Shown: positions 1-9,639 of the stretch, piece after piece
How positions within the stretch are numbered: position 1 is the first letter of the stretch
Layout: every line of letters begins with the position of its first letter
Origin: Roseiarcus sp963813195
Lineage (GTDB): Bacteria > Pseudomonadota > Alphaproteobacteria > Rhizobiales > Beijerinckiaceae
Length of the DNA: 64,000 nucleotides
Direction of reading: 5' to 3'
Assembly: GCA_963813195.1 (NCBI GenBank)
Contig: CAWEYC010000016.1
Location: forward strand, 168,523 to 232,522
Notes under the pieces: generated by a model
Told to the model about the DNA's origin: nothing
Seen by the model: only the letters and a program-made list of their open reading frames with translations
Databases searched by the model: none
Translations under genes and position numbers: made by a program

Positions 1-2678
1 GGAACGGCGTCGGCTTCGTCGTGCAGGCCTACCAGAAGCGGGCTTATCCGACGCTCGGCTGGATCATCGATCTCGCGCGCGCCACGAAGCGGCGAATCAT
101 GCTGCGGCTGGTCAAGGGCGCCTATTGGGACAGCGAGATCAAACGCGCCCAGGTCGACGGCCTCGAGGGCTTCGCGGTGTTCACGCGCAAGATCCACACC
201 GACGTCTCCTATATCGCCTGCGCCCGGCTGCTGCTGGCGGCGCCGGATGCGGTCTTTCCGCAATTCGCCACCCATAACGCGCTGACGCTGGCGACGATCC
301 ACGCCATGGCCGGGCGGAACTTCTACGCCGGGCAATACGAGTTCCAGTGCCTGCACGGCATGGGCGAGCCGCTCTACAACCAGATCGTCGGCGGCAGCCG
401 GCACAACCGGCCGTGCCGCATCTATGCGCCGGTCGGCTCGCACGAGACGCTGCTCGCCTATCTCGTGCGCCGCCTGTTGGAGAACGGCGCCAACACCTCG
501 TTCGTCAACCGCATCGCCGACGCCGCCGTTCCCGTCGACGCGCTGCTCGAGGACCCCGTCGAGGCGGCGCGGGCGCTCGTTCCCGTCGGCGCGACCCGCA
601 CCCGAAAATCCCGGCGCCGCGCGATCTCTTCGCGCCGGAACGCGACAATTCGGCGGGGCTCGATTTGAGCAACGAGGCGCATCTTGCCGACCTCGCGCGG
701 GCGCTCGAAGCGAGCGCGATCCCGGACTGGCGCGCCGGCGCCGGCCAATCGGCGCCCCGGGCGATCGTCAATCCCGCCGATTCGCGCGACGTCGTCGGCC
801 ATGTCGCCGACGCGGACGCCGCCGAGGTCGGAAAGGCGTTCGAGCGCGCCGCGACGGCGGGGGCGGCCTGGAGCGCGCTGGCGCCGGGCGAGCGCGCGAA
901 AGTCCTCAATGAAGCGGCCTCGCGGTTCGAGGCCGAGGCGCAATGGCTCGCCGGTCTCATCTGCCGCGAGGCGGGCAAGACCCTGCCCAACGCGCTCGGC
1001 GACGTGCGCGAGGCGGTCGATTTCCTGCGCTATTACGCCGCGCGGATCTCCAGCGGTTTTTCCAATGCGACGCATCGCCCGCTTGGAACGGTCATCTGCA
1101 TCAGCCCGTGGAATTTCCCGATCGCCATCTTCACCGGCCAGGTCGCCGCGGCGCTCGCCGCCGGCAATTGCGTCCTCGCCAAGCCGGCCGAGGAGACGCC
1201 GCTGATCGCCGCGCAGGCGGTGCGCCTGCTGCATGAAGCGGGCGTCCCCGAGGACGCGCTGATCCTCGTTGCCGGCGACGGCGCGGTCGGGGCGATGCTC
1301 ACCGCCCACGAGGACGTCGGCGGCGTCATGTTCACGGGATCGACCGAGGTCGCCAAGCTGATCGCCGCCTCGCTCGCCAGGCGCCTGCGGCCCGACGGGG
1401 CGCCGATCCCCTTCATCGCCGAGACCGGCGGACAGAACGCGCTGATCGTCGACAGCTCCGCCCTCGCCGAACAGGTCGTCGCCGACGTCCTCGCTTCCGC
1501 CTATCGATTCGGCGGGCCAGCGCTGTTCGGCCCTGCGCGTCCTCTGCCTGCAGGACGACATCGCCGAGCGCACGCTCAAAATGCTCAAGGCGGCGATGCG
1601 CGAACTCGACGTCGGCCCGCCCGGCCGTCTCAGCGCCGATGTCGGCCCGGTCATTTCAGCCGAGGCGCTCGGCAATTTGAGCGGCTATGTCGCGAAAATG
1701 CGGGCGCGCGGCTTCCGCGTCCACGCCGAGCCGCTGAGCGAGCCTACCGCGCATGGCTTCTTCCTCGCGCCGACGCTGATCGAGATCAATTCGGTCGCCG
1801 ATCTCGGCCGCGAGGTGTTCGGCCCGGTGCTGCATGTGCTGCGCTACAAGCGCGAGGCGCTGCCGCAACTGATCGACGCGCTCAACGAGACCGGCTACGC
1901 CCTGACCGGCGGCGCGCATTCGCGCGTCGATTCGACGATCGACCTGGTGACCGAGCGGCTCGCCGCCGGCAATCTCTACGTCAACCGCAACATCATCGGC
2001 GCCGTGGTCGGCGTGCAGCCGTTCGGCGGCCACGCGCTCTCCGGCACCGGGCCGAAAGCGGGCGGGCCGCTTTATCTCAAACGCCTGCTGGCGTCTTCGC
2101 CGGCCAACTGGCCGCCGCTGCCGCAGGGCGCACCGCCACGGGCCGCCGAAGCCTTCGCGCAAAGCCTCGCCGAATGCGGCGAACCCGATCTCGCCGATCT
2201 CTGCGCCGACCTCGCGCGCGGCTCGCGCCTGGGGGTCAGCGTCGAACTCGACGGCCCGGTCGGCGAGCGCAATCTCTATTCGCTGCACCGCAGAGGAACC
2301 GTGCTGTGCGACGCCGGGAACGAAACGTCGATGATCGCCCAGATCGCCTGCGCGCTGGCGACCGGCAACCGCGCCGCCCTCGACGGCCCGCCGGCGGCAG
2401 CCCTCCTCGCCGCGCTGCCGGGCGCGCTGCGCGACGACGTCGTCGCGAGCGCCGACCGGATCGACGCGGCGCTGACCGACCGCGACGGGGAGGCGCTGCT
2501 GGAGTTACTGAGCGCCGTGGCAGCCCGCGAGGGGCCGATCGCCAGCGTGTTCCGCTACACCTGGGAAAGCCTGCGGCTCGGCGACCCGGCGCCGCTGGAT
2601 TTCCTGCTGAGCGAGCGGTCGGTGTGCATCAACACGACGGCGGCGGGGGGGAATGCGAGTTTGATGTCGATTGGGTAG
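1..2678 (+). pseudogene. putA: PutA, proline dehydrogenase / P5C dehydrogenase, 5'-truncated by window, two frameshifts
   Basis: Bifunctional enzyme oxidising proline to glutamate. The reading frame is open from base 3 and covers the end of the FAD-dependent proline dehydrogenase barrel (VQAYQKRA, FATHNALT, YEFQCLHGMGE). Near base 600 the homology moves to another frame (PHPKIPAPRDLF), which carries the aldehyde dehydrogenase domain (SPWNFPIAIF, ETGGQN). Near 1505 it moves again: one extra base in tatCgat converts YDSAGQRCSA to YRFGG, and the catalytic-cysteine motif GQRCSA continues in the third frame. The C-terminus INTTAAGGNASLMSIG is complete. All catalytic segments survive, so the indels may be recent mutations or sequencing errors. 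Identification is secure; functionality is not. Confidence 0.9.
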
Positions 2679-2769
2679 GGGGAGGGGTTGTACTTGCTCC
2701 CACTCGCATTCTCGAATCCGCCGACGGACAAACCTGAAAGCGCACTGGTAAGTGTTGCCTATTCATTCC

Positions 2770-3859
2770 TTATCGCCGGATTAGGATACTGGGGATATTT
2801 TCGCTAGAGGGTAATATTAGCGTTGTACGCTGAAGTGCAAGTGATTGTTGGATCGTGCTCTCTAAACGTCTTTGCTCCATGAGCATTTCGTTAACCTTCT
2901 CCGGGCTCAGCCCGGGAACATTTTCACAGATGTTAGGAATTTTATCGAGAGATTCAAGTGTTATTGCCACTCGCGCACCATTTACAATCGCGTGGATGGC
3001 AAATTGCACATCCTTGGTCATTGCGACTTTTATTTCGTTTATGCGTTCTTCGGGGACCTTTGCTGGTACAGAAGCAACAGTATTATCCACGGCTTGCTTC
3101 AGTGCCTCGGCCACTATAGCTTTGACTCGGTTTTCTAAGTCCGGCGCGCCGTCCGGCGAGAGGGTGCGAAGCTCCTTTAAAGTCTTGAAAAGCGATAACT
3201 GCTTCTCTGCTACTTCCAGGGCCATTTTATATAAGGTTAAAAACGCATATGCAGCCCCACTCACGACAGCCAGTCCGGTAACCGGATCGGATGTAGACGT
3301 ATAGGTAAGAGTAGGTCGCAAATTCATTTATATATGACATTATCTTTACGAATCGAGACAGATAGCTGATGTAAACGCTAGCGTCATTGTTGAAAAATGT
3401 TCTTGGAATGACTATATCGAAACTTATTTCATTTTCAGGTATGGATATTTGATCTATGTTAAATTTTATTGCGAGAGTGTCCAAGATACCAAGTTCAGAT
3501 CGTAAAGTTGACGCCAGATTGACGTACAATTCAATTTCCGAAGACGATATCGCAAGATTTTTGTCGTCAGGAAAGCCATTAAATACGACACGAGCGATCG
3601 ATGATGGTAATGCGCTAGAGTAATTACTGTCGTTAAGGAACTTGCGGATATCGTCGGGATAGATCTCGATTTTGCTTTGTTCTATAACAGTTTTCGCCCA
3701 CTGTCGGAGTTGCCGCGCTTGTTGTAGGTATTGGGTGCCTTGGCTCTGTGTTCTCTGGGCTGACGCCGTGACCGCAAGATTTAATTGTTCAATTATCTTA
3801 AAAGTAGAATATTCTCCCAGAATATTTCTTACTGCCCGAATAAGTCTGCCCGCCAACAT
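2770..3859 (-). pseudogene. Low-GC protein of unknown function, apparently one ~355-aa protein split by a frameshift
   Basis: Two overlapping frames (3859-3227 and 3327-2770) look like one protein. The first part is helical and Gln-rich, beginning MLAGRLIRAVRN. The second begins around the TSTSDPVTGL segment and has one hydrophobic helix (LAVVSGAAYAFLTLY) followed by a charged region predicted as coiled coil. The 100-nt overlap is too long for normal translational coupling, and a stop lies just upstream of the second frame, so a frameshift near 3325 is the simplest reading. Base composition is clearly more AT-rich than the neighbours, suggesting transfer. I do not recognise the family; an isolated defence or stress protein is possible but unsupported. 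Confidence 0.55.
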
Positions 3860-4013
3860 TTCCTATTCCTCCCGATGCCGGAGAAGAGGTAAAACGATTC
3901 CCGGCTCTGTGAAAAGGGGGCCGTCCGCCAAGCTGCATCGCCCCACCGGATTCCGGCGACAGTTACCGTGTCCCCGGTCCGACCAGCCGGCCAGCAGTCC
4001 CCATCAAACGGTT

Positions 4014-4525
4014 GCGCCGCTCCTCCGCTTCGCTCGGCCCCGTCGCTGTGCCTGCGCCGGGATTACGGGAATTACCTTTTCTGCCGAAGGGACAGAAAAT
4101 GGCGCCCAAGGCCTTGAACTCAGTGCCCGCCGGCCTGAACCAGCGCCTGCCCTTACCGCCTCGGCGGCGGGGCTCCGGTCTCGAAGCGCCGGGGCTGGCG
4201 GGGGACGCCGCGACGAGGCGGCCTTCGCTGCGCGGCGAAGCGCAGGTCGGGGCGGGCTCCCGTCATGGCGAGCGACAGCGACGCCATCCAGACTTGGGGC
4301 TTGCGGGTGCGGCTTCGTCTGGATCGCGTCGCTTTGCTCGCGAAGACGGAAGCCAGCCGCTTGCGCCCGACAACGGACCTTCCCCGACCACGGCGAACTC
4401 GGTGGCTCATCCATTGCCGTATAGCCGCGCAACGGCTTTCGCCAATTTCCTACAGCCCCGCGCCGGCGCATCTTTCGGTCGTTCACTGCAACCGAATGGA
4501 GAAGACCATGGCTGCGCAAGACACG
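4014..4525. repeat. Tandem duplication unit 1 (~512 bp)
   Basis: This segment reappears at 4526-5049 with an offset of 512-521 bases; the difference comes from a ~9-base insertion in unit 2. Matching landmarks are ATGGCGAGCGACAGCGACGC at 4265 and 4786, and ATGGCTGCGCAAGACACGGC at 4508 and 5029. The latter is the start of the epimerase gene, so the duplication copied its leader plus the first seven codons. Both units contain the ERSEAIQ-like interspersed repeat; its reverse translation reads REQSDAIQT followed by SLDGVAVARHDG. The long frames running through here are repeat shadows, not genes. Confidence 0.85.
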
Positions 4526-5049
4526 GCGCCGCACCTCCGTTTCGCCCGGCCCCGTCGCGGTGATCGCGCTGGAATCACGGGAATTACGCATTTCACCTTC
4601 GCCGCCGAAGGGACAGAAAATGGCGCCCAAGGCCTTGAACTCAATGCCCGCCGGCCTGAACCAGCGCCTGCCCTAACCGCTTCGGCGGCGGGACTCCGGT
4701 CTTGAAGCGCCGGGGCTGGCGGGGGACGCCGAGACGAGGCGGCCTGCGCTGCGCGGCGATGCGCAGGTCGGGGCGGGCTCCCGTCATGGCGAGCGACAGC
4801 GACGCCATCCAGACTTGGGGTCTGCGGCTGCGGCTTCGTCTGGATCGCGTCGCTTTGCTCGCGAAGACGGAAGCCAGCCGCTTGTGCCCGACAACGGACC
4901 TTCCTCGACGACGGCGAACTCGGTCGCTCATCCATTTCCGTATAGCCGCGCAACGGCTTTCGCCAATTTCCTTCAGCCCCACGCGGGCGCATCTTTCGGT
5001 CGTTGACTGCAACCGAATGGAGACAACCATGGCTGCGCAAGACACGGCG
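4526..5049. repeat. Tandem duplication unit 2, contains the real epimerase start
   Basis: Second copy of the 4014-4525 unit with scattered substitutions, so the duplication is not fresh. It joins unit 1 at the ACACGGCGC sequence after the duplicated start codon. It supplies the leader and Shine-Dalgarno (TGGAGACAACC) used by the epimerase at 5029. The interval from 3860 to 5028 otherwise shows no convincing gene. Confidence 0.85.
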
Positions 5050-6024
5050 CTGATTCTTGGGGCGACCGGCGGCATCGGCGGCGAGGTCGCCCGGCGGCTC
5101 GTCGCTCGCGGATGGAGGGTCCGCGCTCTTCATCGCAATCCAGACAACCAGGGGCGCGAGGCAAGATTGCTGTGGACCCAGGGCGACGCCATGTCCGAGC
5201 GTGAAGTCGTCGCCGCGGCGCAGGGCGCCTCCCTCATCGTGCATGCGGTCAATCCGCCGCAATACCGCAACTGGGGTCAGCTCGTGCTGCCGATGCTGGA
5301 CAACACGATTGCGGCGGCGCGCGTGAGCGGCGCCCGTATTCTCCTGCCCGGCACGGTCTACAACTACGGGCCGGACGCCCTTCCTCACCTCGATGAGGCG
5401 TCGCCGCAAAACCCGGTCACCCGCAAGGGCCGCATCCGGGTGGAAATGGAGCGGCGTCTGCGCGCGGCGGCTGACGGCGGGACGCGGACGTTGATCGTTC
5501 GCGCCGGCGACTTCTTCGGACCGCAGGCGGGCAACACCTGGTTCGCGCAGGGCCTGGTGAAACCCGGCAGGCCGGTCGCTACGATGACCTACCCCGGCCG
5601 GCGCGGCATGGGTCACCAATGGGCCTATCTGCCCGACGTGGCGGAGACGATGATCCAGCTTGTCGAACGGGAGGGCGCCCTCGAAACGTTCTCGCTCTTC
5701 CACATGGACGGCCACTGGGATGACGACGGGACGAAAATGATCGCCGCCATTCGCCGCGCCGTCGGCACGCCGAATTTGAAGGTGAGTTCGCTTCCCTGGG
5801 GCCTCCTGCGGCTCGCCTCCCCGTTCGTGCCGCTGTTCCGCGAACTCGGCGAAATGCGCTATCTCTGGCAGGCGCCGATCCGCATGAGCAACGCGCGCCT
5901 CGTCGCCGCGCTGGGGCGCGAACCGCATACGCCGCTCGACGACGCTGTCCGCACGACGCTGATCGGCCTCGGCTGCCTGAGCGACAGCGGTCGCCAAACG
6001 CGTCTGGCGGTTGCCGCGCGGTGA
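5029..6024 (+). CDS. NAD(P)-dependent epimerase/dehydratase family protein
   Basis: 331-residue extended short-chain dehydrogenase. The Rossmann motif GATGGIGGEVARRL lies at residues 10-23, and the segment PGTVYNYG near residue 107 corresponds to the active-site strand of the atypical SDR group. This group often lacks the canonical YxxxK, and I do not see a clean one here. The ATG at 5029 is preferred because it directly precedes the nucleotide-binding strand and has an upstream GGAG. The same first 21 bases occur at 4508 owing to the tandem duplication, where they lead nowhere. The substrate cannot be inferred. The IS1202-like element sits just after the stop codon. Confidence 0.85.
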   Translation: MAAQDTALILGATGGIGGEVARRLVARGWRVRALHRNPDNQGREARLLWTQGDAMSEREVVAAAQGASLIVHAVNPPQYRNWGQLVLPMLDNTIAAARVSGARILLPGTVYNYGPDALPHLDEASPQNPVTRKGRIRVEMERRLRAAADGGTRTLIVRAGDFFGPQAGNTWFAQGLVKPGRPVATMTYPGRRGMGHQWAYLPDVAETMIQLVEREGALETFSLFHMDGHWDDDGTKMIAAIRRAVGTPNLKVSSLPWGLLRLASPFVPLFRELGEMRYLWQAPIRMSNARLVAALGREPHTPLDDAVRTTLIGLGCLSDSGRQTRLAVAAR

Positions 6025-6060
6025 GTTCCCGCCGACGCCTCGAGGCCGGCGCATCGTCCT

Positions 6061-7429
6061 GTTGCTAGCTAATCAAGTTGGCCGGTTTTCGTAGCTAGTG
6101 AATTGACCGCTTCTTTTGTCTCCGGCCCGGGGCATGCCCCGGGCCGGAGACGGCCGTCGCGGAAGCGTTGCGCGCGGCTCTTGTTGAGGCGCGACGAGGG
6201 CGCCCGTGGCGTCGTAGTCGGCCAGACGATGCGGCCCCAGAAAGATCGCGACCCGGCCGTCCGGGTCTTCGTGGAGGCGAACCTTGGCCTTCACGAAGTG
6301 CGGCCGCAGCGGGCTTTGCGGAAGTTGCAGCGCATGGTTGCGCCACCTCACCGTGTTGTCGTTGCCGACCGTTCGCTCTTCGTGCACACACAGCGCCTGA
6401 CGCCACTGGCCGGCCGGGTCGGGCACGAAGCCGCTGCCCGGCTGCTCGGCGGCGACCGCGAAAGCGGCGTTGTGCTCGGGAAGGTAGATCTCGCGCAGCC
6501 ATCGGTTGGCCGCTTCGATCGTCGCGATCCCGGCCAGCCGCAGCTCCTTGGGCAGCCGGTCCTGCAAAGTGCGGAAGACGCGCTCCGAGCGGCCGCGCGC
6601 CTGCGGCGAATAGGCTGCGATATGCTCGACGCCCAATTGCTCCAACGCCCGCCCGACCTGCGTCAGCGCCGTCTTCGACACCCGCTCGCCGGCCTTGGGC
6701 GTGTGAAAATAATGGCTGCCGCGATCCGTGTAGAGCGAGCAGAACAGCCCATGCGTCTCGATGACCTCGCGCAGGCCGCGAAAGCTCGAGGCCGTCCCTT
6801 CCTCCTCGGCCAGAAACGCCGAATAAATCGCGCTCGTCGCGTCGTCCAGCGTCACGATCAGATCGAGCGGACGCCCCAGCGCCTCGAGCCATAGATGCCG
6901 CGAGCCGTCCTGGTGCAGCATCATCCCCACCATCGGACGGCGCGGACGCTTCTTGCGATGCGCCGAACGCTTCACCGCCGGCTTCACCAGACCCGCCATG
7001 TGCAGACGAAGCTTCGTCACCGTATAGCCCAGCTTGTAGTCGTGCCGCTTTTGAAGCTGCTCGTGAAAGTGCTTCACCGTGAAGCCCTCGTAGTGCGTTC
7101 GATAAAGGCCCAGCATCCGCCCCAACTCCCCCTCCGGCGCCCGCTTGCCCGAGGGGCGGCCGATCCGCCGGTCGACGAGACCCGCCCGACCGTCCTCGAC
7201 ATACCGCTCCCGCCAGCGTCGAAACGTCCGCTCGCCAATCCCCAAAAGCTCCGCCGCCTCAACCTGGCTCAACTCGCCACGCTCATGCCGATCCAGCAAT
7301 GTCTCGAAACGCATCAGACGGACCTCTTGCAGCACTTCCGTCCGTCTCATCCCCGCCCCTCCCAAAAGGCGGTTCTAAAACCGGACAGATCACGCGCTAC
7401 AAAATCCGGACAGATGATCAGCTAGCCAC
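6061..7429 (-). mobile_element. IS1202/ISNCY-type insertion sequence with 18-bp target duplication
   Basis: A 1369-bp element. The left end 6061 (GTTGCTAGCTAATCA) and the inverted right end at 7429 (GTGGCTAGCTGATCA) match, and similarity continues inward through a second block around CCGGTTTT and GTAGC. It is flanked by a perfect direct repeat AGGCCGGCGCATCGTCCT at 6043-6060 and 7430-7447. This is an 18-bp target duplication; unusually long duplications are known for the IS1202 group. It lies between the epimerase and caspase genes and interrupts neither. Confidence 0.9.
6073..7350 (-). CDS. ISNCY (IS1202-like) family transposase
   Basis: DDE transposase of about 425 residues. The N-terminal helix-turn-helix covers roughly residues 25-70 (SQVEAAELLGIGERTFRRW). 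The catalytic core follows, with candidate acidic residues in VTLDDATSAIYS and YTDRGSHYFH and the Glu of GRSERVFRTLQDRLPKELR. The ATG at 7350 is chosen over an upstream TTG because GGGAGGGG lies five bases before it. The frame is intact and the ends are well preserved, so the element may still be active. Confidence 0.9.
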   Translation of the reverse strand: MRRTEVLQEVRLMRFETLLDRHERGELSQVEAAELLGIGERTFRRWRERYVEDGRAGLVDRRIGRPSGKRAPEGELGRMLGLYRTHYEGFTVKHFHEQLQKRHDYKLGYTVTKLRLHMAGLVKPAVKRSAHRKKRPRRPMVGMMLHQDGSRHLWLEALGRPLDLIVTLDDATSAIYSAFLAEEEGTASSFRGLREVIETHGLFCSLYTDRGSHYFHTPKAGERVSKTALTQVGRALEQLGVEHIAAYSPQARGRSERVFRTLQDRLPKELRLAGIATIEAANRWLREIYLPEHNAAFAVAAEQPGSGFVPDPAGQWRQALCVHEERTVGNDNTVRWRNHALQLPQSPLRPHFVKAKVRLHEDPDGRVAIFLGPHRLADYDATGALVAPQQEPRATLPRRPSPARGMPRAGDKRSGQFTSYENRPT

Positions 7430-7519
7430 AGGCCGGCGCATCGTCCTTGCCATCACCCGGCGAAGGCGGCAAAATCGAGCAAGTCGCGGCCGTCGTCCGG
7501 CGATGTCGATCAAGGCGAC

Positions 7520-8839
7520 ATGGCGATGCAAGGGATTCGGTTCGGCGAACGGATTTTGCCCCACGGCGTCTCGCCGCGCCTGCGAGGACTGTTGCTCGCT
7601 CTCCTGCTGGCGGCGGCTTTCGTCGCTTTGGCGTCGGAGAGCGCGGCGGCGATGGGCAAGCGCGTCGCGCTGGTCATCGGCAATGGCGACTACAAGTTCG
7701 CGCCGCAGCTCGACAATCCCGTCGGCGACGCCAAGGCGGTCGCCGAGGTGTTCAAGCGTCTCGGCTTCCAGGTGGTCGAGGGCTACGATCTCTCGATCGC
7801 GCAGATGCGGTCGACATTGTCCGACTTCACCGCGGCGCTGCCCGATTCCGAGGCCGCGATCGTCTATTACGCCGGCCACGGCGTCTTCGTCGACGACGAG
7901 AACTATCTGCTGCCGACCGACATCGCGCTCAAGGCGCCTTCCGATCTCGATCTCAACGCGATCGGCGTTTCGCTCGTCCTGCGCCAGATGCGCCGCGAGG
8001 AACGCGCCAACGTCGTGATCCTCGACGCCTGTCGCAACAATCCCTTCGCCGGACAACTGGCGCGGGCGAAAACCCGTGCGATCGTCGGCGAGCAGGGCCT
8101 CTCGCGGATCGAAGGCGATCTGGCGCGCGGCTCGCTGATCGCCTTCGCCAGTGACCCGAAGAGCGTCGCGCTCGACGGCCGGCGCGGCGAGCACAGTCCC
8201 TTCACCAAGGCGCTCCTCGATCATCTCGAGGACCCGAACGTGTCGGTCGAGACGATGATGTCGCGCGTCCGCGCCGAGGTCTGGGAAGCGACGAAGAACC
8301 AGCAACTGCCCTGGGTCAACACGTCGCTGATCGGCGAACTCGATCTCAATCCGCAGCCGGCGGTCGCCGTCCCGCAGCCGCCGGCCGCTGCCGCGCCGCC
8401 GGCGCCGGCCGATCGGCAGGCGACCGAGAACCTCCTGTGGGAATCCGCCGAGCGCTCCCATCTCGCCGGCGATTATCAGGCCTACCTCGACGCGTTCCCG
8501 ACCGGCGTCTTTGCGCCGATCGCGCGCAATCGCATCGCCGCCCTGACCGCGCCGCCGGCGGCCTCCGCCATTGCTCCGTCGACGAAGCGATGCAAGGCGG
8601 GCGAGACGATGAACGCGGCAGGCGAATGCCTGCCCCGGCCGGCGGCGCGCGCCCGTTCAACCCACGTCCCGCCGAGAAAAGTCGTTGCGGCGCCGGCTGC
8701 CGGCGCTCACGCGGCGGCATCGGGCGCCAACGCTGGCGCGGCCGCCGCCAGCGCCAATGCGGACCCCAATCACCTGTGCGAACCCGGCCTGCACCCGGTG
8801 CTTCGTCCCTATCGCGCCTACACGTGCGAACCGAATTGA
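7520..8839 (+). CDS. Secreted caspase-family (peptidase C14) protein
   Basis: 439 residues. An N-terminal hydrophobic segment (LRGLLLALLLAAAFVAL, residues ~21-37) looks like a signal peptide ending near SAAAMG. The caspase p20-like domain follows (RVALVIGNGDY), with the His of YYAGHGV and the Cys of LDACRNNPF as the catalytic dyad, and then SFASD-type and SPFTKALL elements of the family. A Pro/Ala-rich linker begins near residue 280, and the tail contains a short Cys-bearing region. Such exported caspase-like proteins are widespread in Hyphomicrobiales, and their substrates are mostly unknown. No toxin partner or effector is adjacent. Confidence 0.88.
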   Translation: MAMQGIRFGERILPHGVSPRLRGLLLALLLAAAFVALASESAAAMGKRVALVIGNGDYKFAPQLDNPVGDAKAVAEVFKRLGFQVVEGYDLSIAQMRSTLSDFTAALPDSEAAIVYYAGHGVFVDDENYLLPTDIALKAPSDLDLNAIGVSLVLRQMRREERANVVILDACRNNPFAGQLARAKTRAIVGEQGLSRIEGDLARGSLIAFASDPKSVALDGRRGEHSPFTKALLDHLEDPNVSVETMMSRVRAEVWEATKNQQLPWVNTSLIGELDLNPQPAVAVPQPPAAAAPPAPADRQATENLLWESAERSHLAGDYQAYLDAFPTGVFAPIARNRIAALTAPPAASAIAPSTKRCKAGETMNAAGECLPRPAARARSTHVPPRKVVAAPAAGAHAAASGANAGAAAASANADPNHLCEPGLHPVLRPYRAYTCEPN

Positions 8840-8900
8840 AAACGAGGAGCGGCCGGCGCAAACTCGTCCTGTCGCCAGTGTGCGGACGGAGCTTCGTTGC

Positions 8901-9551
8901 ATGACTATCGTCATTCCCAATGCGGCGTCGCTCGGCGTCTTCGCCGTGGCGGCGCTGGCGCTGCTCCTGACGCCCGGTCCCGCTGTTCTCTATATCGTCG
9001 CGCGCAGCGTCGAGCAGGGCCGCATCGCCGGGCTCGCCTCCGTCTGCGGCATCACCACGGGAACGCTCGTTCATGTGCTGGCGGCGGCGCTGGGGTTGTC
9101 GGCGCTGCTGGCGTCCTCGGCGCTCGCTTTCGCCGTCGTCAAATATGCGGGCGCGGCCTATCTCATTTATGTCGGAGTGCGGCGGATCCTCGATCGGAGC
9201 GGCGCGCCGACCGCGGCGCAAGACCTGCCGCGCCGCACGCTGCGGCGGCTCTATCGCGACGGCTTTGTCGTCAATCTGCTGAACCCGAAGACGGCCTTGT
9301 TCTTCCTGGCGTTCCTGCCGCAATTCGTCGATCCCTCGCGCGGCGGCGTGGCGTTCCAGGTCGTGTTCCTCGGTCTCACATTCGCCCTGATGGGCCTGAT
9401 GAGCGATGGACTCTATGCCTTGGCCGCCGGCTCGGCGGGCCGCTGGGTCAGGCGCAACAGTCGCGCCCTCCGCTGGCAACGTTGTGTCACCGGCGGTGTG
9501 TTCATCGGCCTCGGCCTGACCGCCGCCTTGGCCGGCAACGGCAGAAAATAG
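8901..9551 (+). CDS. LysE/RhtB family amino-acid exporter
   Basis: 216-residue inner-membrane protein with about six hydrophobic segments. The family signature LLTPGPAVLYIVARSVEQG lies near the N-terminus, and NLLNPKTALFFLAFLPQF follows the central loop. Length is typical of the family. The start at 8901 places the first transmembrane helix at residues 8-24. It is probably monocistronic, 61 bases after the caspase gene and convergent with dgoK. The exported substrate (amino acid or derivative) cannot be told from sequence. Confidence 0.9.
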   Translation: MTIVIPNAASLGVFAVAALALLLTPGPAVLYIVARSVEQGRIAGLASVCGITTGTLVHVLAAALGLSALLASSALAFAVVKYAGAAYLIYVGVRRILDRSGAPTAAQDLPRRTLRRLYRDGFVVNLLNPKTALFFLAFLPQFVDPSRGGVAFQVVFLGLTFALMGLMSDGLYALAAGSAGRWVRRNSRALRWQRCVTGGVFIGLGLTAALAGNGRK

Positions 9552-9639
9552 GGCGGGGCGGCGCGCGGCTTTGTCGAGCCTCGGCTATCCGCCGACGAGG
9601 CCTCGCAATTCTCGTTCGATTTCGACGACGCGGATTTGT

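Noticed and set aside
458..1675. 405-residue minus-strand open frame opposite putA
   Set aside because: It is an antisense shadow of a GC-rich gene with Arg/Gly/Asp-rich composition and no family features, while the plus strand encodes clear PutA motifs.
3320..3345. TTTATATATGACA as a further GntR-1 site
   Set aside because: It lies in an AT-rich unrelated gene and lacks the left half of the dyad.
4004..6054. Long minus-strand frames across the tandem duplication
   Set aside because: They are repetitive with the interspersed ERSEAIQ-like element and run antisense to the epimerase.
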